DNA from: CAYXAA01 sp964462985
GTDB taxonomy: Bacteria > Pseudomonadota > Alphaproteobacteria > Rhizobiales > Stappiaceae
DNA: 64,000 nt
Direction: 5' to 3'
Assembly (NCBI GenBank): GCA_964462985.1
Contig: CAYXAA010000007.1
Coordinates: forward strand, 62,001 to 126,000
Below are positions 33,969 through 42,743 of the stretch, in pieces. Within the stretch, counting starts at the first letter, position 1. Each line of letters opens with the position of its first letter. The notes beneath the pieces are model-generated. The model did not search any database. It saw only the letters and a list, made by a program, of their open reading frames with translations, and was not told where the DNA came from. The position numbers were made by a program, and so were the translations under genes.

Positions 33969-34967
33969 TCAAAAATGGGCAAAACCGCCGACCGGAAGGC
34001 CGCCGAGCGGGGCGCCGTCCTTGAGGAAGCGCGGCGCGCCGGCTTGCGCGGTCATGGTGCCGATCCTGGCGGCGGCGATGTCCGCCGCTGCCAGCGCGGC
34101 CAGATAAGCCTCGACCCGGTCCTCCGGTACCGCAGCCAGGATCTCGTAGTCGTCCCCGCCCGCGAGGCAAACGGCAAGCAGGGCCGGGTCGCGCGCCACG
34201 CAGTGTCGCGCGGCCGCCGACAGCGGCACTGCGTCGACGTCAACCTCTGCGCCGAGCTGGGAAGCCCGGCACAGATGGCCAAGGTCGGCCGCAATGCCGT
34301 CGGAAACGTCCATCGCGGCATGAGCATGCGCACGCACCGCGGCGGCCGCCCGAACCCTCGGTCGCGGCAGGAGATAACGGTCGAGCAGGACGTCTTCGTC
34401 AGCCGCAGCGAGCCCGAGGCGCTTGGCAAGCCCGCCGTCGAGGCGAAGCTTAAGCCCCAGCGCGGCGTCGCCGATCGTGCCGGTGACGATGATCGCATCG
34501 CCTGGCTTGGCGCCGCTGCGCCGGACCGCGGTGCCCGGTGGCAACGACCCGATCGCCGTGATCGAGAGGATGAGCTTGCCCGATGAACGGATAGTATCTC
34601 CACCAAGCAGCACGACATCGAATGCGGCCTGATCAGCCCTGAGTCCGAGCGCGAAGGACTTCAGCCAGTCCTCCGTCCAGTCGCCCGGCAGGCCGAGGCC
34701 GAGCAGATAGCCGCGGGGCGTCGCCCCCTTGGAGGCAAGGTCCGACAGGTTAACGCGCAGCGCCTTGGCGGCAATCGCCGCCGGCGGATCGTCCGCGAAG
34801 AAATGAACGTCGGCCGCCAGCATGTCGGTCGTCAGCACGAGATCCTCGCCGGGTGGCGGCGATAAGACGGCGGCATCGTCGGTCAGCCCGAGACTTCCCG
34901 GATCGGTCGCAAGCGGTGCGAGATAGCGCGCGATCAGCTCGAACTCACCGGGTCGGGGGTCGCCCAT
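33969..34967 (-). CDS. thiL: Thiamine-phosphate kinase
   Basis: 332-residue ATP-dependent kinase that makes thiamine pyrophosphate from thiamine phosphate. Typical motifs: GEFELIARYLAPL at the N-terminus, LGLTDDAAVLSPP with the metal-binding DD near residue 29, TTDMLAADVHF near residue 46, ALRVNLSDLASKGATPRG, GGDTIRSSGKL, AAMDVSDGIAADLGHLCRAS near residue 217 and AGGDDYEILAAVP near residue 269. It starts one base after the nusB stop, so the two are probably coupled. Last gene of the riboflavin/nusB block. Confidence 0.96.
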   Translation of the reverse strand: MGDPRPGEFELIARYLAPLATDPGSLGLTDDAAVLSPPPGEDLVLTTDMLAADVHFFADDPPAAIAAKALRVNLSDLASKGATPRGYLLGLGLPGDWTEDWLKSFALGLRADQAAFDVVLLGGDTIRSSGKLILSITAIGSLPPGTAVRRSGAKPGDAIIVTGTIGDAALGLKLRLDGGLAKRLGLAAADEDVLLDRYLLPRPRVRAAAAVRAHAHAAMDVSDGIAADLGHLCRASQLGAEVDVDAVPLSAAARHCVARDPALLAVCLAGGDDYEILAAVPEDRVEAYLAALAAADIAAARIGTMTAQAGAPRFLKDGAPLGGLPVGGFAHF

Positions 34968-35489
34968 TCACGCGCCCTCGCCTGCCCCGCCGAATTCCTC
35001 GGGCCGCAACTGATGGGCGAGCCGGTCGAGGACGCCATTGACGAGCCGCGGCTCATCATCCTCGTAGAAGGCCTTCGCGACGTCGATGTATTCGTTGATA
35101 ACGACCCTTGCCGGCACGTCCTTGCGCTTGAGCAGCTCGAAGGTTCCGGCCCTGAGGATCGCCCTCAGCGTCGTGTCGACGCGCCGGAGCGGCCAGTCCT
35201 CGGCGAGCGCGGTGTGAATGCGCGGGTCGATCGAGCGCTGCTCGGCAACGACGCCGGTCACGAGTTCTCTAAACCAGTCGGCATCGGCTTCGCGATACTG
35301 ATCGCCGTCGAGCTCCTTGCCGAGCCGGTAGAGCTGGAACTCGCCGAGAACGTCTGCGAGTTGGGCACCGCCGACATCCATCTGGTAGAGCGCCTGCACC
35401 GCCGCAAGGCGCGCCGCGCCTCGCTTGTTCGCGGGCCGGATCTCTCGCGGAGACGGCCCTTCCCTCTCCTTCTCAGCCATGGCGGTCAT
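34968..35489 (-). CDS. nusB: Transcription antitermination factor NusB
   Basis: 173-residue NusB, which with NusE (S10) binds boxA RNA for rRNA antitermination. The N-terminus KRGAARLAAVQALYQMDV and C-terminal WPLRRVDTTLRAILRAGTFELL, VPARVVINEYIDVAKAFYEDDEPRLVNGVLDRLA are diagnostic. The ATG at 35489 overlaps the ribH stop (ATGA); a second in-frame ATG is three codons downstream. Confidence 0.97.
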   Translation of the reverse strand: MTAMAEKEREGPSPREIRPANKRGAARLAAVQALYQMDVGGAQLADVLGEFQLYRLGKELDGDQYREADADWFRELVTGVVAEQRSIDPRIHTALAEDWPLRRVDTTLRAILRAGTFELLKRKDVPARVVINEYIDVAKAFYEDDEPRLVNGVLDRLAHQLRPEEFGGAGEGA

Positions 35490-35935
35490 ACTCCGAGCTC
35501 GTCCCGGATCCTGATCATGTCGAGCGCCGCCCGGGCGGCCGCCCCGCCCTTGTTCTTGCCGTTGGGATCGGCGCGCACCATTGCCTGCTCACGGTTCTCG
35601 ACCGTCAGGATGCCGTTGCCGAGCGGAAGCGCCGCATCGATCACAAGTTCCATGATGGCACGGGCCGATTCGTTGGCCACAATGTCGTAGTGCGTGGTCT
35701 CGCCCCGGATGACGCAGCCGAGCAGGACGAAACCGTCGTAATTGGCGGTACCGTTCTCGATCGCCGCCAGCGCCATCGCAAGCGCCGCCGGAATTTCCAG
35801 CACGCCTGGAACGGATATCCGGCTGTAGGTGACGCCGGCCGCGTCGAGGACGGTGCTGGCGCCTTCGTAGAGCGCATCGGCGATGTCCTCGTAGAAGCGG
35901 GCGTCGATGACGAGAATGCTGGCGGGTTCGGCCAT
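35486..35935 (-). CDS. ribH: 6,7-dimethyl-8-ribityllumazine synthase
   Basis: 149-residue lumazine synthase, the penultimate step of riboflavin synthesis, forming icosahedral or pentameric shells. Motifs: GVTYSRISVPGVLEIPAAL near residue 34, YDGFVLLGCVIRGETTHYDIV near residue 65 with the catalytic His, and LPLGNGILTVENREQAMVRA. The ATG at 35935 is chosen; the frame extends upstream without similarity. Coupled to nusB by ATGA overlap. A 121-nt gap separates it from ribE. Confidence 0.97.
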   Translation of the reverse strand: MAEPASILVIDARFYEDIADALYEGASTVLDAAGVTYSRISVPGVLEIPAALAMALAAIENGTANYDGFVLLGCVIRGETTHYDIVANESARAIMELVIDAALPLGNGILTVENREQAMVRADPNGKNKGGAAARAALDMIRIRDELGV

Positions 35936-36056
35936 GATCGGAATCTTCTTTCGTGTCTGAGGTTGGCCGACAGGAACCACGGCCGGCGCCCTTTGTCCAG
36001 TCGCACCGGAGGGTTGCGCAACTATGCGCCGGAATCCGCTGTTTTCATGGCGCCCG

Positions 36057-36668
36057 TCAGCGCCCGGCGGCGGCCTCGGCGAGGCGGGCGACGTGACGTG
36101 CCATCACGTCGACCTCAAGGTTGACAAGGTCGCCGACCTTGCGTTCCGCCCAGGTGGTAACGGCAAGCGTGTGCGGGATCAGGAACACCGAGAACAGGTC
36201 GCCCTCGGCCTCGTTGACTGTCAGCGAGGTTCCGTCGAGTGCCACTGCTCCTTTCTTGGCGATGAAGCGGGCAACCTCGGCGGGTGCGCGAAACTTGAGA
36301 TAGACGCTGTCGGGATGATCGACCCGTTCCAGGATCTCCGCGGTGCCGTCGACATGGCCCTGGACGACGTGGCCGCCAAGCTCGTCGCCCAGTTTCAGAG
36401 AGCGTTCGAGATTGACGCGCTCGCCCGGCTTCCAGGCACCGACCGTGGTGAGCCGCAGCGTCTCGGCGGCGGCCTCGACCTCGAACCAGTCCTGTTCGCC
36501 GGTTCGCCCGGTCGCCGTCGCCGTAAGACAGACGCCGGAACAGGCAATCGAGGCGCCGATCGCAATGTCTTTACTGTCGTACGAGGTCGCAATCCGCGCC
36601 CGCAAACCGGCCGGGATCGTCGTGACGCTCTCGATCCGGCCGACATCGGTGACGATCCCGGTGAACAT
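36057..36668 (-). CDS. ribE: Riboflavin synthase alpha subunit
   Basis: 203-residue trimeric riboflavin synthase with two tandem lumazine-binding domains. First domain MFTGIVTDVGRIE, GASIACSGVCLTAT near residue 38; second domain with GGHVVQGHVDGTAEIL near residue 98, KGAVALDGTSLTVNEA near residue 138. The ATG at 36668 follows GGAGG with 10-nt spacing, 5 nt after the ribD stop. Also called ribC in older naming. Confidence 0.97.
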   Translation of the reverse strand: MFTGIVTDVGRIESVTTIPAGLRARIATSYDSKDIAIGASIACSGVCLTATATGRTGEQDWFEVEAAAETLRLTTVGAWKPGERVNLERSLKLGDELGGHVVQGHVDGTAEILERVDHPDSVYLKFRAPAEVARFIAKKGAVALDGTSLTVNEAEGDLFSVFLIPHTLAVTTWAERKVGDLVNLEVDVMARHVARLAEAAAGR

Positions 36669-36673
36669 GGGTC

Positions 36674-37825
36674 TCAAACCTCCTTGCGGCTGTAGCGGAT
36701 GTAGCGGTCGGGCCCGAGATAGCCGCGATCGGCGACGACGAAGCGGCCCGTCTGCGCCAGCGCCGAGACATCGCGGGTCCCGAACGGCAGGACCGGATCG
36801 GCACCGACCACGACGGTGCCATGGTAGAGCACCGCTTCGTCGACGACGTCGCGGTCGAGAAAGGCACCCGCGACGGCGCCGCCGCCCTCGACGAGCACGC
36901 GGGTGATGCCGCGCTGCCCCAGCGCCCGCAACGCGACCAGCGGATCGATCCGTCCGGCGGCCGTGGTCGCGAGCCGCACGATGGTGCAGCCCGCGGCCGC
37001 CAGCGCATCCGTGCGCTCATAATCGGCATCGTTGGCCGTGAGCACCCACACCGGGGTCAGTCCGGCCGTCTGCACGAGGCGGCTGTCCAGCGGTAGCCGC
37101 GCCGTAGGGTCAAGCACCACCCGAACCGGCGAGCGTGCCTCCAGCCCCGGCAGCCGGCAGGTGAGATCGGGGTCGTCCGCGACGGCCGTTCCGATGCCGA
37201 CCAGGATCGCATCGCAGGCGGCACGTTCGAGATGGACGCGGCGCCGCACCTCCTCGCCGGTGATCGCGATCTGGCCGTCCCCGCGCCGGCCGATGGCGCC
37301 ATCGGCGGAGACAGCGAGTTTCAAGTGCACGTGCGGCCGGCCCTCGAGGACCCGGCGACTGTGCCCGGCATGATGCCGCCGGCAGAGCGCTGCGCAGACG
37401 CCGACGGTAACATCGACACCGGCATCCCGGAGCATCGCGACACCGCGCCCCGACACCCGGGGGTTGGGATCGGACAGGCCAACAACGACGCGGCCAACCC
37501 CGGCCTCGGCCAGGGCCACGGCGCAGGGGCCGGTGCGGCCGAGATGGGAACAAGGTTCGAGAGTGACGTAGCACGTCGCTCCGCGGGCCGCCTCACCGGC
37601 CATTCGCAACGCCATTACCTCGGCATGCGGCCCGCCCGGCGGCGACGTGACGCCGCGTCCGACCATCACCGCGCCCTCGGCCGTGTCACGGACGATGAGC
37701 GCGCCGACTGCCGGATTGGGCCAGACGCGGCCGGTGGCGCGGCGGGCGAGCGCCACGGCCGCCGCCATGAACCGTTCGTCATGGCCGCGCTGTACCTGCG
37801 TGGCCACACCCGCCGGACCACTCAC
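36674..37825 (-). CDS. ribD: Bifunctional diaminohydroxyphosphoribosylaminopyrimidine deaminase / 5-amino-6-(5-phosphoribosylamino)uracil reductase
   Basis: 383-residue two-domain riboflavin enzyme. N-terminal deaminase: RATGRVWPNPAVGALIV near residue 29, zinc site GGPHAEVMAL (HAE) near residue 65 and TLEPCSHLGRTGPC near residue 87. C-terminal RibD reductase: KLAVSADGAIG near residue 168, CDAILVGIGTAVADDPDLTCR near residue 203, and VLVEGGGAVAGAFL near residue 309. The GTG at 37825 is preceded by GGAGG and lies 3 nt past the nrdR stop. Confidence 0.96.
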   Translation of the reverse strand: MSGPAGVATQVQRGHDERFMAAAVALARRATGRVWPNPAVGALIVRDTAEGAVMVGRGVTSPPGGPHAEVMALRMAGEAARGATCYVTLEPCSHLGRTGPCAVALAEAGVGRVVVGLSDPNPRVSGRGVAMLRDAGVDVTVGVCAALCRRHHAGHSRRVLEGRPHVHLKLAVSADGAIGRRGDGQIAITGEEVRRRVHLERAACDAILVGIGTAVADDPDLTCRLPGLEARSPVRVVLDPTARLPLDSRLVQTAGLTPVWVLTANDADYERTDALAAAGCTIVRLATTAAGRIDPLVALRALGQRGITRVLVEGGGAVAGAFLDRDVVDEAVLYHGTVVVGADPVLPFGTRDVSALAQTGRFVVADRGYLGPDRYIRYSRKEV

Positions 37826-37828
37826 GGA

Positions 37829-38305
37829 TCAGCCTCCGACCGGTACTGCCTCACCGGGGCCGCTCATTTCGTCGAGCAAGGCCTCGAAATCCTTAGCTTC
37901 GCGGAAATTCTTGTACACGGACGCAAAACGGACGTAGGCGACGTCGTCGAGCGCCTTCAGCCCCTCCATCACCAGGTTGCCGATGTCATGCGCCTGGATG
38001 TCAGATTCGCCGGAGCTTTCGAGCTGACGCACGATGCCGCTGACCATGCGCTCGATGCGCTCCGGCTCGACGGGGCGCTTGCGCATGGCGATCTGGACCG
38101 AGCGCATCAGCTTCTCCCGGTCGAAGGGCACGCGCCGTCCGTTGCGTTTGACCACCGTCAGCTCGCGCAACTGCACCCGCTCGAAGGTGGTGAAGCGACC
38201 GCCGCACGAGGAGCAGATCCGCCGGCGGCGAATCGCGGTGTTGTCCTCCGTCGGGCGGGAGTCCTTCACCTGAGTGTCGTCGCCGGTGCAATAGGGACAC
38301 CGCAT
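37829..38305 (-). CDS. nrdR: Transcriptional repressor NrdR
   Basis: 158-residue repressor of ribonucleotide reductase genes. N-terminal zinc ribbon MRCPYCTGDDTQVKDSR with the second Cys pair in ICSSCGGRFTTFERV, followed by the ATP-cone (VVKRNGRRVPFDREKL, about residues 50-65). ATP/dATP binding controls its oligomeric state and DNA binding. Adjacent to glyA and ribD, the usual order in this group. Confidence 0.97.
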   Translation of the reverse strand: MRCPYCTGDDTQVKDSRPTEDNTAIRRRRICSSCGGRFTTFERVQLRELTVVKRNGRRVPFDREKLMRSVQIAMRKRPVEPERIERMVSGIVRQLESSGESDIQAHDIGNLVMEGLKALDDVAYVRFASVYKNFREAKDFEALLDEMSGPGEAVPVGG

Positions 38306-38347
38306 GGCTCATACGCTCCTTGAACCGGCCCTCGCCGCCTGTCCCGA

Positions 38348-39658
38348 TCAGAGGCCGGAGTAGATCGGAAAACGCTCGGTCAGCGCGATCACCTTCTCCT
38401 TGACGGCGGCCTCGACCCGGGCATTGCCGGCATCGTCGTTCGACGAGCGCAGCCCGTCCAGCACCTCGACGATCAGCTTGCCGATTTCCTGGAACTCCCG
38501 GACGCCGAAGCCCCGGGTCGTCCCCGCGGGCGTGCCGAGCCTTATCCCGGAGGTGACGAACGGCTTTTCCGGGTCAAACGGAATCGAGTTCTTGTTGCAG
38601 GTGATGTTGGCGCGACCGAGGGCGGCTTCCGCGCGCTTGCCCGTGGCGATCTTCGGCCGCAGGTCGACCAGCATCAGGTGATTGTCCGTTCCGCCAGAGA
38701 CAATGTCCAGGCCGAGTTCCTTGAGGCTTTCGGCCAGCGCCCTTGCGTTGGCAACCACCGCCTGGGCGTAGATCTTGAAGTCGGGCCGGAGGGCTTCGCC
38801 GAGCGCGACCGCCTTGGCGGCGATCACATGCATGAGCGGTCCGCCCTGCAGACCGGGAAACACGGCCGAGTTGATCTTCTTGGCGATCTCCTCGTCGTTG
38901 GAGAGGATCAGACCGCCGCGCGGCCCGCGCAGCGACTTGTGCGTGGTGGTCGTTACCACATGCGCATGCGGCACCGGTGAGGGATGGGCGCCGCCAGCGA
39001 CCAGGCCGGCGATGTGGGCCATGTCGACCATCAGATAGGCGCCGACGGAATCCGCGATCTCGCGGAAGCGCTTCCAGTCCCAGATCCGAGAATAGGCCGT
39101 TCCCCCGGCAATGATCAGCTTCGGTCGGTGCTCCTCGGCCTGGCGCGCGACTTCGTCCATATCGAGCAGGTTGTCATCACGGCGCACGCCATAGGAGACG
39201 ACATTAAACCACTTTCCGGACAGGTTCACCGGTGAGCCGTGGGTCAGATGACCACCCGAATTGAGGTCGAGACCCATGAAGGTGTCGCCCGGCGACAGCA
39301 GGGCCAGGAACACAGCCTGGTTCATCTGGCTGCCGGAGTTGGGCTGAACGTTGGCGAAGCCTGCGCCGAACAGCTTCTTCGCCCGCTCGATCGCCAGGGT
39401 CTCGGCGATATCGACGAACTGGCAACCGCCATAGTAGCGCTTGCCCGGATAGCCCTCGGCATACTTGTTGGTCATGATCGAGCCCTGGGCTTCCAGGACC
39501 GCGCGCGAAACGATGTTTTCCGATGCGATCAACTCGATCTCGTGACGCTGACGACCGAGCTCGAGCCGGATCGCCTCGGCGATCTCCGGATCGGAGTCCG
39601 CCAGGGACCGGGTGAAGAAGTCCGAGTGGCTGTTTCCGGCGGCTTCGGTCATGGACAT
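38348..39658 (-). CDS. glyA: Serine hydroxymethyltransferase
   Basis: 436-residue PLP enzyme interconverting serine and glycine with tetrahydrofolate. Diagnostic: IELIASENIVSRAVLEAQGS near residue 41, TNKYAEGYPGKRYYGGC near residue 62, NVQPNSGSQMNQAV near residue 101, PLP lysine in TTTTHKSLRGPRGG near residue 243, and GGTDNHLMLVDLR near residue 343. The ATG at 39658 opens MSMTEAAGNS; the upstream open frame has no family similarity. No glycine riboswitch is recognisable in the 240-nt region before it, which otherwise holds no gene. nrdR starts 42 nt after its stop. Confidence 0.97.
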   Translation of the reverse strand: MSMTEAAGNSHSDFFTRSLADSDPEIAEAIRLELGRQRHEIELIASENIVSRAVLEAQGSIMTNKYAEGYPGKRYYGGCQFVDIAETLAIERAKKLFGAGFANVQPNSGSQMNQAVFLALLSPGDTFMGLDLNSGGHLTHGSPVNLSGKWFNVVSYGVRRDDNLLDMDEVARQAEEHRPKLIIAGGTAYSRIWDWKRFREIADSVGAYLMVDMAHIAGLVAGGAHPSPVPHAHVVTTTTHKSLRGPRGGLILSNDEEIAKKINSAVFPGLQGGPLMHVIAAKAVALGEALRPDFKIYAQAVVANARALAESLKELGLDIVSGGTDNHLMLVDLRPKIATGKRAEAALGRANITCNKNSIPFDPEKPFVTSGIRLGTPAGTTRGFGVREFQEIGKLIVEVLDGLRSSNDDAGNARVEAAVKEKVIALTERFPIYSGL

Positions 39659-39900
39659 GTCGTCTTTACCCTTCGTGTCTCGATCGGAGCGTCTCGATCG
39701 GCGGCCGCGCCTTGCCTGCGATCGACGGGCCTCGCCGGGGCGCCTGCTGGGCCCGGGCCGGCTCTCCGCGGCTGCGGCGAGGTCTGGCCCATAGCATAGT
39801 CGCAAGGGCGAACCAAGGCCCGGACCGTCGCACTCTGGGCCACATCCGACATGGCGACCGACGGCAGACAATTGCGGCGGTGCTCCACAAACAAGATGGA

Positions 39901-40098
39901 TCAGTGCGCCCCTTCGGCGAGGCGGCGCGCGAGCTTGCGCATGGCAAGCGATTCCAGATCGGACTGCGATGCGCTGACAGGACCGATCACCACCACCTCG
40001 ACGCCCGTCGCCGCGTCGATCGCCGTCACCCGCACCTGACGGCCGATTGGCATGAACTCGAAATAGACCTCGCCCGGCCGCGGTTCCCGACCCGACAT
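39901..40098 (-). CDS. Small DUF6898-like protein upstream of glyA
   Basis: 65-residue protein beginning MSGREPRPGEVYFEFMPIG and continuing RQVRVTAIDAATGVEVVVIGP, then SDLESLAMRKLARRL. The pattern matches, from memory, an alphaproteobacterial family (DUF6898) found beside glyA; its function is unknown. GAGGGAGGACGGCAGC before the ATG is a good ribosome site. The conserved GEVYFEF...AIDAATG core suggests a small beta-rich fold. Confidence 0.72.
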   Translation of the reverse strand: MSGREPRPGEVYFEFMPIGRQVRVTAIDAATGVEVVVIGPVSASQSDLESLAMRKLARRLAEGAH

Positions 40099-40221
40099 GC
40101 TGCCGTCCTCCCTCCGGGGCACCCTGTCCGCGCCGCCGGCACCCCTACCTTCCATGCCACTTTCGCGGTGCTCGTGACAAGCGGCCCGCCGGCCGCAATC
40201 ACATGGCCCGGAAAACAAAAG

Positions 40222-40248
40222 GGGGACCCGCCGGTCCAGCGGGTCCCC
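40222..40248 (-). terminator. Rho-independent terminator of the L,D-transpeptidase gene
   Basis: 10-bp perfect stem (GGGGACCCGC / GCGGGTCCCC) with a 7-nt loop, 27 nt past the stop. On the minus strand it is followed by CTTTTGTTTTCC, a good T-tract. Confidence 0.88.
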
Positions 40249-40275
40249 TGTCTTGATGGCTCAGTCGCCGGCCGC

Positions 40276-41577
40276 TTACTGCAGCGCGGCCTGGGTGGCG
40301 TTGTCGGCCACGGCAAGGCCGTCGCGGTTGTAGATGTCCTCACGGAAATGCACCACGCCCTCGGGCGTCGCCCAGGCGGTGATATAGGTGAGGTAGAGCG
40401 GCATCTGGCTCTTCAGCTTGACGTCCTCGCGAGCGCCCGAGCGGATCGTCTCGTCGACACGCGCGCGGTTCCACTCCGGCGTTGTCGATTCCAATATCCA
40501 GGTGATCAGTTCGCGCACGTTCTGCACGCGCACGCAGCCGGAGGAATGGAAGCGGTAGTCGGAGCCGAACAGCGACTTCGACGGCGTGTCATGCAGGTAG
40601 ACCTGGTGGGTGTTGTGGAAGTTGATGCGCACCGAACCGAGCGAATTGATCTCGCCCGGATCCTGACGGAACTGGTACTGGGTCGCCTCGTCGGTGTTCC
40701 AGTCGATCTGCTGCCAGCTCAGCTCGTTGTTCTTCCAGTCAAAGATGCGGATCCGGTTCTTCTCCAGGTACTGTGGATCCTCCAGCATCTTCGGGATCAG
40801 ATCCTTGCGAATAATGGAGACCGGAACAGTCCAGTACGGATTGAAATTGAGTTCGTAGATCTTGGAGTTGAGGATCGGCGTCTGCCGGTCGATCTTGCCG
40901 ACCACGGCCGTGTGACGCGAGCGCACCTGGCCGAACTCGACGGCCTCAATCTCCGCCGCCGGAATATTGACCATGACATAGCGGTCGCCGAGGAAGCCGG
41001 ACATGGACTTCACCCGGACCAGGTTGGTCTCGAGCTGCGCCAGGCGTACCTCGGCGGGTACGTTGAGGGCGATGAGGGTGCCGCGGCCGACGGCTCCGTC
41101 TGGGATCAGGCCGTGGCGGACCTGGAAACGGCGTACCGCTGCATCGACATAGGAATCGAAGGTGTCCGAGAGACCGGCAGTCTGCTCCAGGTCTCCGGAC
41201 GCCATCAGCCGGCGGCGCAGCGTCACCACATTGGGATCGCGCATGCCGATCTTCATCGCCTGCTTGCCCGATGTGACCACCGGCCAGCCGCCCTGGGACA
41301 CGAGCCAGGAATACTGCTGGATCGCCTGCTCGAGATGCGTCGCGGTCTCCGGGGACAGCGTGGGCGACCGCGACTTGATGGCTTCGAGGCCGGCCATAGT
41401 GGCGTCGAACCGGTCTTCCCACTCCGCACGCTGGTTGAACTGACGCAACGCCTCAAGCGGTGACTGTGCTGCAGCCGGTCCTTGCACCATGGCGGCAGCG
41501 AGGCACAGGGTCGCGCCCGCGAGCACGGTTCGGAATAGATGCTGCGATCCGGAACGGCCGGCAATGCGTGAAATCAC
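40276..41577 (-). CDS. Murein L,D-transpeptidase (YcbB/LdtD-like)
   Basis: About 433-residue secreted enzyme making 3-3 peptidoglycan crosslinks. A signal peptide ends near GPAAAQS (about residue 38), followed by a helical region, a peptidoglycan-binding segment (YVDAAVRRFQVRHGLIPDGAVGRGTLIALNVP) and the YkuD catalytic domain. The active site HSSGCVRVQN carries the catalytic cysteine, and YLHDTPSKSLFG precedes it. The GTG at 41577 is chosen because AGGAG lies 8 nt upstream and it sets the signal peptide at the N-terminus. It lies downstream of ldtR on the same strand. Confidence 0.93.
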   Translation of the reverse strand: MISRIAGRSGSQHLFRTVLAGATLCLAAAMVQGPAAAQSPLEALRQFNQRAEWEDRFDATMAGLEAIKSRSPTLSPETATHLEQAIQQYSWLVSQGGWPVVTSGKQAMKIGMRDPNVVTLRRRLMASGDLEQTAGLSDTFDSYVDAAVRRFQVRHGLIPDGAVGRGTLIALNVPAEVRLAQLETNLVRVKSMSGFLGDRYVMVNIPAAEIEAVEFGQVRSRHTAVVGKIDRQTPILNSKIYELNFNPYWTVPVSIIRKDLIPKMLEDPQYLEKNRIRIFDWKNNELSWQQIDWNTDEATQYQFRQDPGEINSLGSVRINFHNTHQVYLHDTPSKSLFGSDYRFHSSGCVRVQNVRELITWILESTTPEWNRARVDETIRSGAREDVKLKSQMPLYLTYITAWATPEGVVHFREDIYNRDGLAVADNATQAALQ

Positions 41578-41613
41578 CTCGACAACTCCTAAGTCCGCTT
41601 CGCTCTGAGGACA

Positions 41614-41631
41614 GGTAACAGTGTGTTTACC
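41614..41631. promoter_or_regulatory. Inverted repeat GGTAA-N8-TTACC before the L,D-transpeptidase, candidate LdtR operator
   Basis: GGTAACAGTGTGTTTACC: 5-bp arms around an 8-nt spacer, 37 nt upstream of the GTG start. Position and dyad symmetry fit a MarR-family site; LdtR is the obvious candidate because its gene is next upstream. Not proven. Confidence 0.45.
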
Positions 41632-41908
41632 ATGCGAATTCTTAACAAAACACCGCACTGACGCTCGAACTTGTCCGACCGGCACTCAAGTCCCGGATCC
41701 TCGTGTCCGCCAGACGACCCGGTCGCGCTCCCGTTCCGCCGCAGAAGTTCGCGGCCCGCGACCGACGCGGCAACAAGCAAACAGGATGACTTTCACGAGA
41801 ATACGCTGTGAGCGCTACGCAATACTGGCTCTAGCCTCTGATGCTCACGATAATGTGGCGTATTCATGTCGGGTGGCGCGCGCCAGGCCGCACAACGGCG
41901 ACGCGGAT

Positions 41909-41935
41909 AGGCCGCTCCGGTGACCGGAGCGGCCT
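41909..41935 (-). terminator. Hairpin downstream of ldtR
   Basis: Perfect 12-bp stem AGGCCGCTCCGG / CCGGAGCGGCCT with a 3-nt loop, 87 nt past the ldtR stop. It separates ldtR from the transpeptidase transcript, implying the latter has its own promoter. No T-run follows. Apart from this hairpin and the dyad at 41614-41631 I see no gene in 41578-42021. Confidence 0.6.
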
Positions 41936-42021
41936 GACCTGCATTGCACTCTTTCCCCCAGCCTCGCTCCCGCCCGACGGTTTCCCACTTCGGACGGGGC
42001 ACGCAAGAGCGCTGCAGCAGC

Positions 42022-42534
42022 TTACAACCGATAGAGGATCTGGTCGGTCCAAAAGCGCTCCAGACGGCGCAGCGACCGGTTGAGGGACCTGAAGTCCTCC
42101 GGGCCGATCTCGCCGACCTGCTCGACCGATAGCATGTGGCGCTCATACAAGGCATTGACGATTTCGGCGACCTCCCGCCCCCGCTCCGTCAGGCTGACAC
42201 GGACCGAGCGACGGTCCATGCGCGAGCGCTGATGGTGGATGAAACCGGCATCGACCAGCTTCTTCAGGTTGTAGGAAACGTTTGAGCCGAGATAGTAGCC
42301 ACGGGTCCGGAGTTCACCGGCCGTCAGCTCGGAATCGCCGATGTTGAACAGCAACAGCGCCTGAACGCTGTTGATATCCGAGCGGCCCATACGGTCAAAC
42401 TCATCCTTGATGACGTCGAGAAGCCGCCGATGAAGACGTTCGACGAGAGTCAGGGCCTCAAGATAAAGCGGCTTGATCTCCGATTCTTCCTCGGCCGTGT
42501 TGACCGCGTCCACTGCCCTTTTAGCCGTGATCAT
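42022..42534 (-). CDS. ldtR: MarR family regulator LdtR
   Basis: 170-residue winged-helix regulator. The sequence around RLLDVIKDEFDRMGRSDINSVQALLLFNIGDSELTAGELRTRGYY (about residues 37-81) and LKKLVDAGFIHHQRSRMDRRSV, with the ending RSLRRLERFWTDQI, closely matches LdtR of Hyphomicrobiales, including Liberibacter, which controls an L,D-transpeptidase and osmotic-stress and motility genes. The target gene is the neighbour here, on the same strand rather than divergent. The ATG at 42534 has a purine-rich GAGGCGCAG upstream; an ATG five codons earlier lacks one. Confidence 0.93.
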   Translation of the reverse strand: MITAKRAVDAVNTAEEESEIKPLYLEALTLVERLHRRLLDVIKDEFDRMGRSDINSVQALLLFNIGDSELTAGELRTRGYYLGSNVSYNLKKLVDAGFIHHQRSRMDRRSVRVSLTERGREVAEIVNALYERHMLSVEQVGEIGPEDFRSLNRSLRRLERFWTDQILYRL

Positions 42535-42743
42535 TTGTCTGCGCCTCATTTGCTTGTGTCTGGAGCGTTTTTGCTCTCTTCATGAGGACACTACCGGCGC
42601 GAATCTAAAATCCGCTTAAAAAGCAGCATGAATTTAGGCTTAAGATCTTTTCGCTCGATCGCTCCGGCGAGGCAAAGCTTCGTTTACCACGCTCCTTGCT
42701 TCCTCCGTATTTCCCGCAGGGCGTGCATCGGACGTACCGGTGG

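Noticed and set aside
39659..39900. Possible glycine riboswitch before glyA
   Set aside because: No recognisable aptamer core; left unannotated.
39712..41463. 583-codon plus-strand frame over DUF6898-like and L,D-transpeptidase genes
   Set aside because: Mirrors real minus-strand genes; no recognisable domain.
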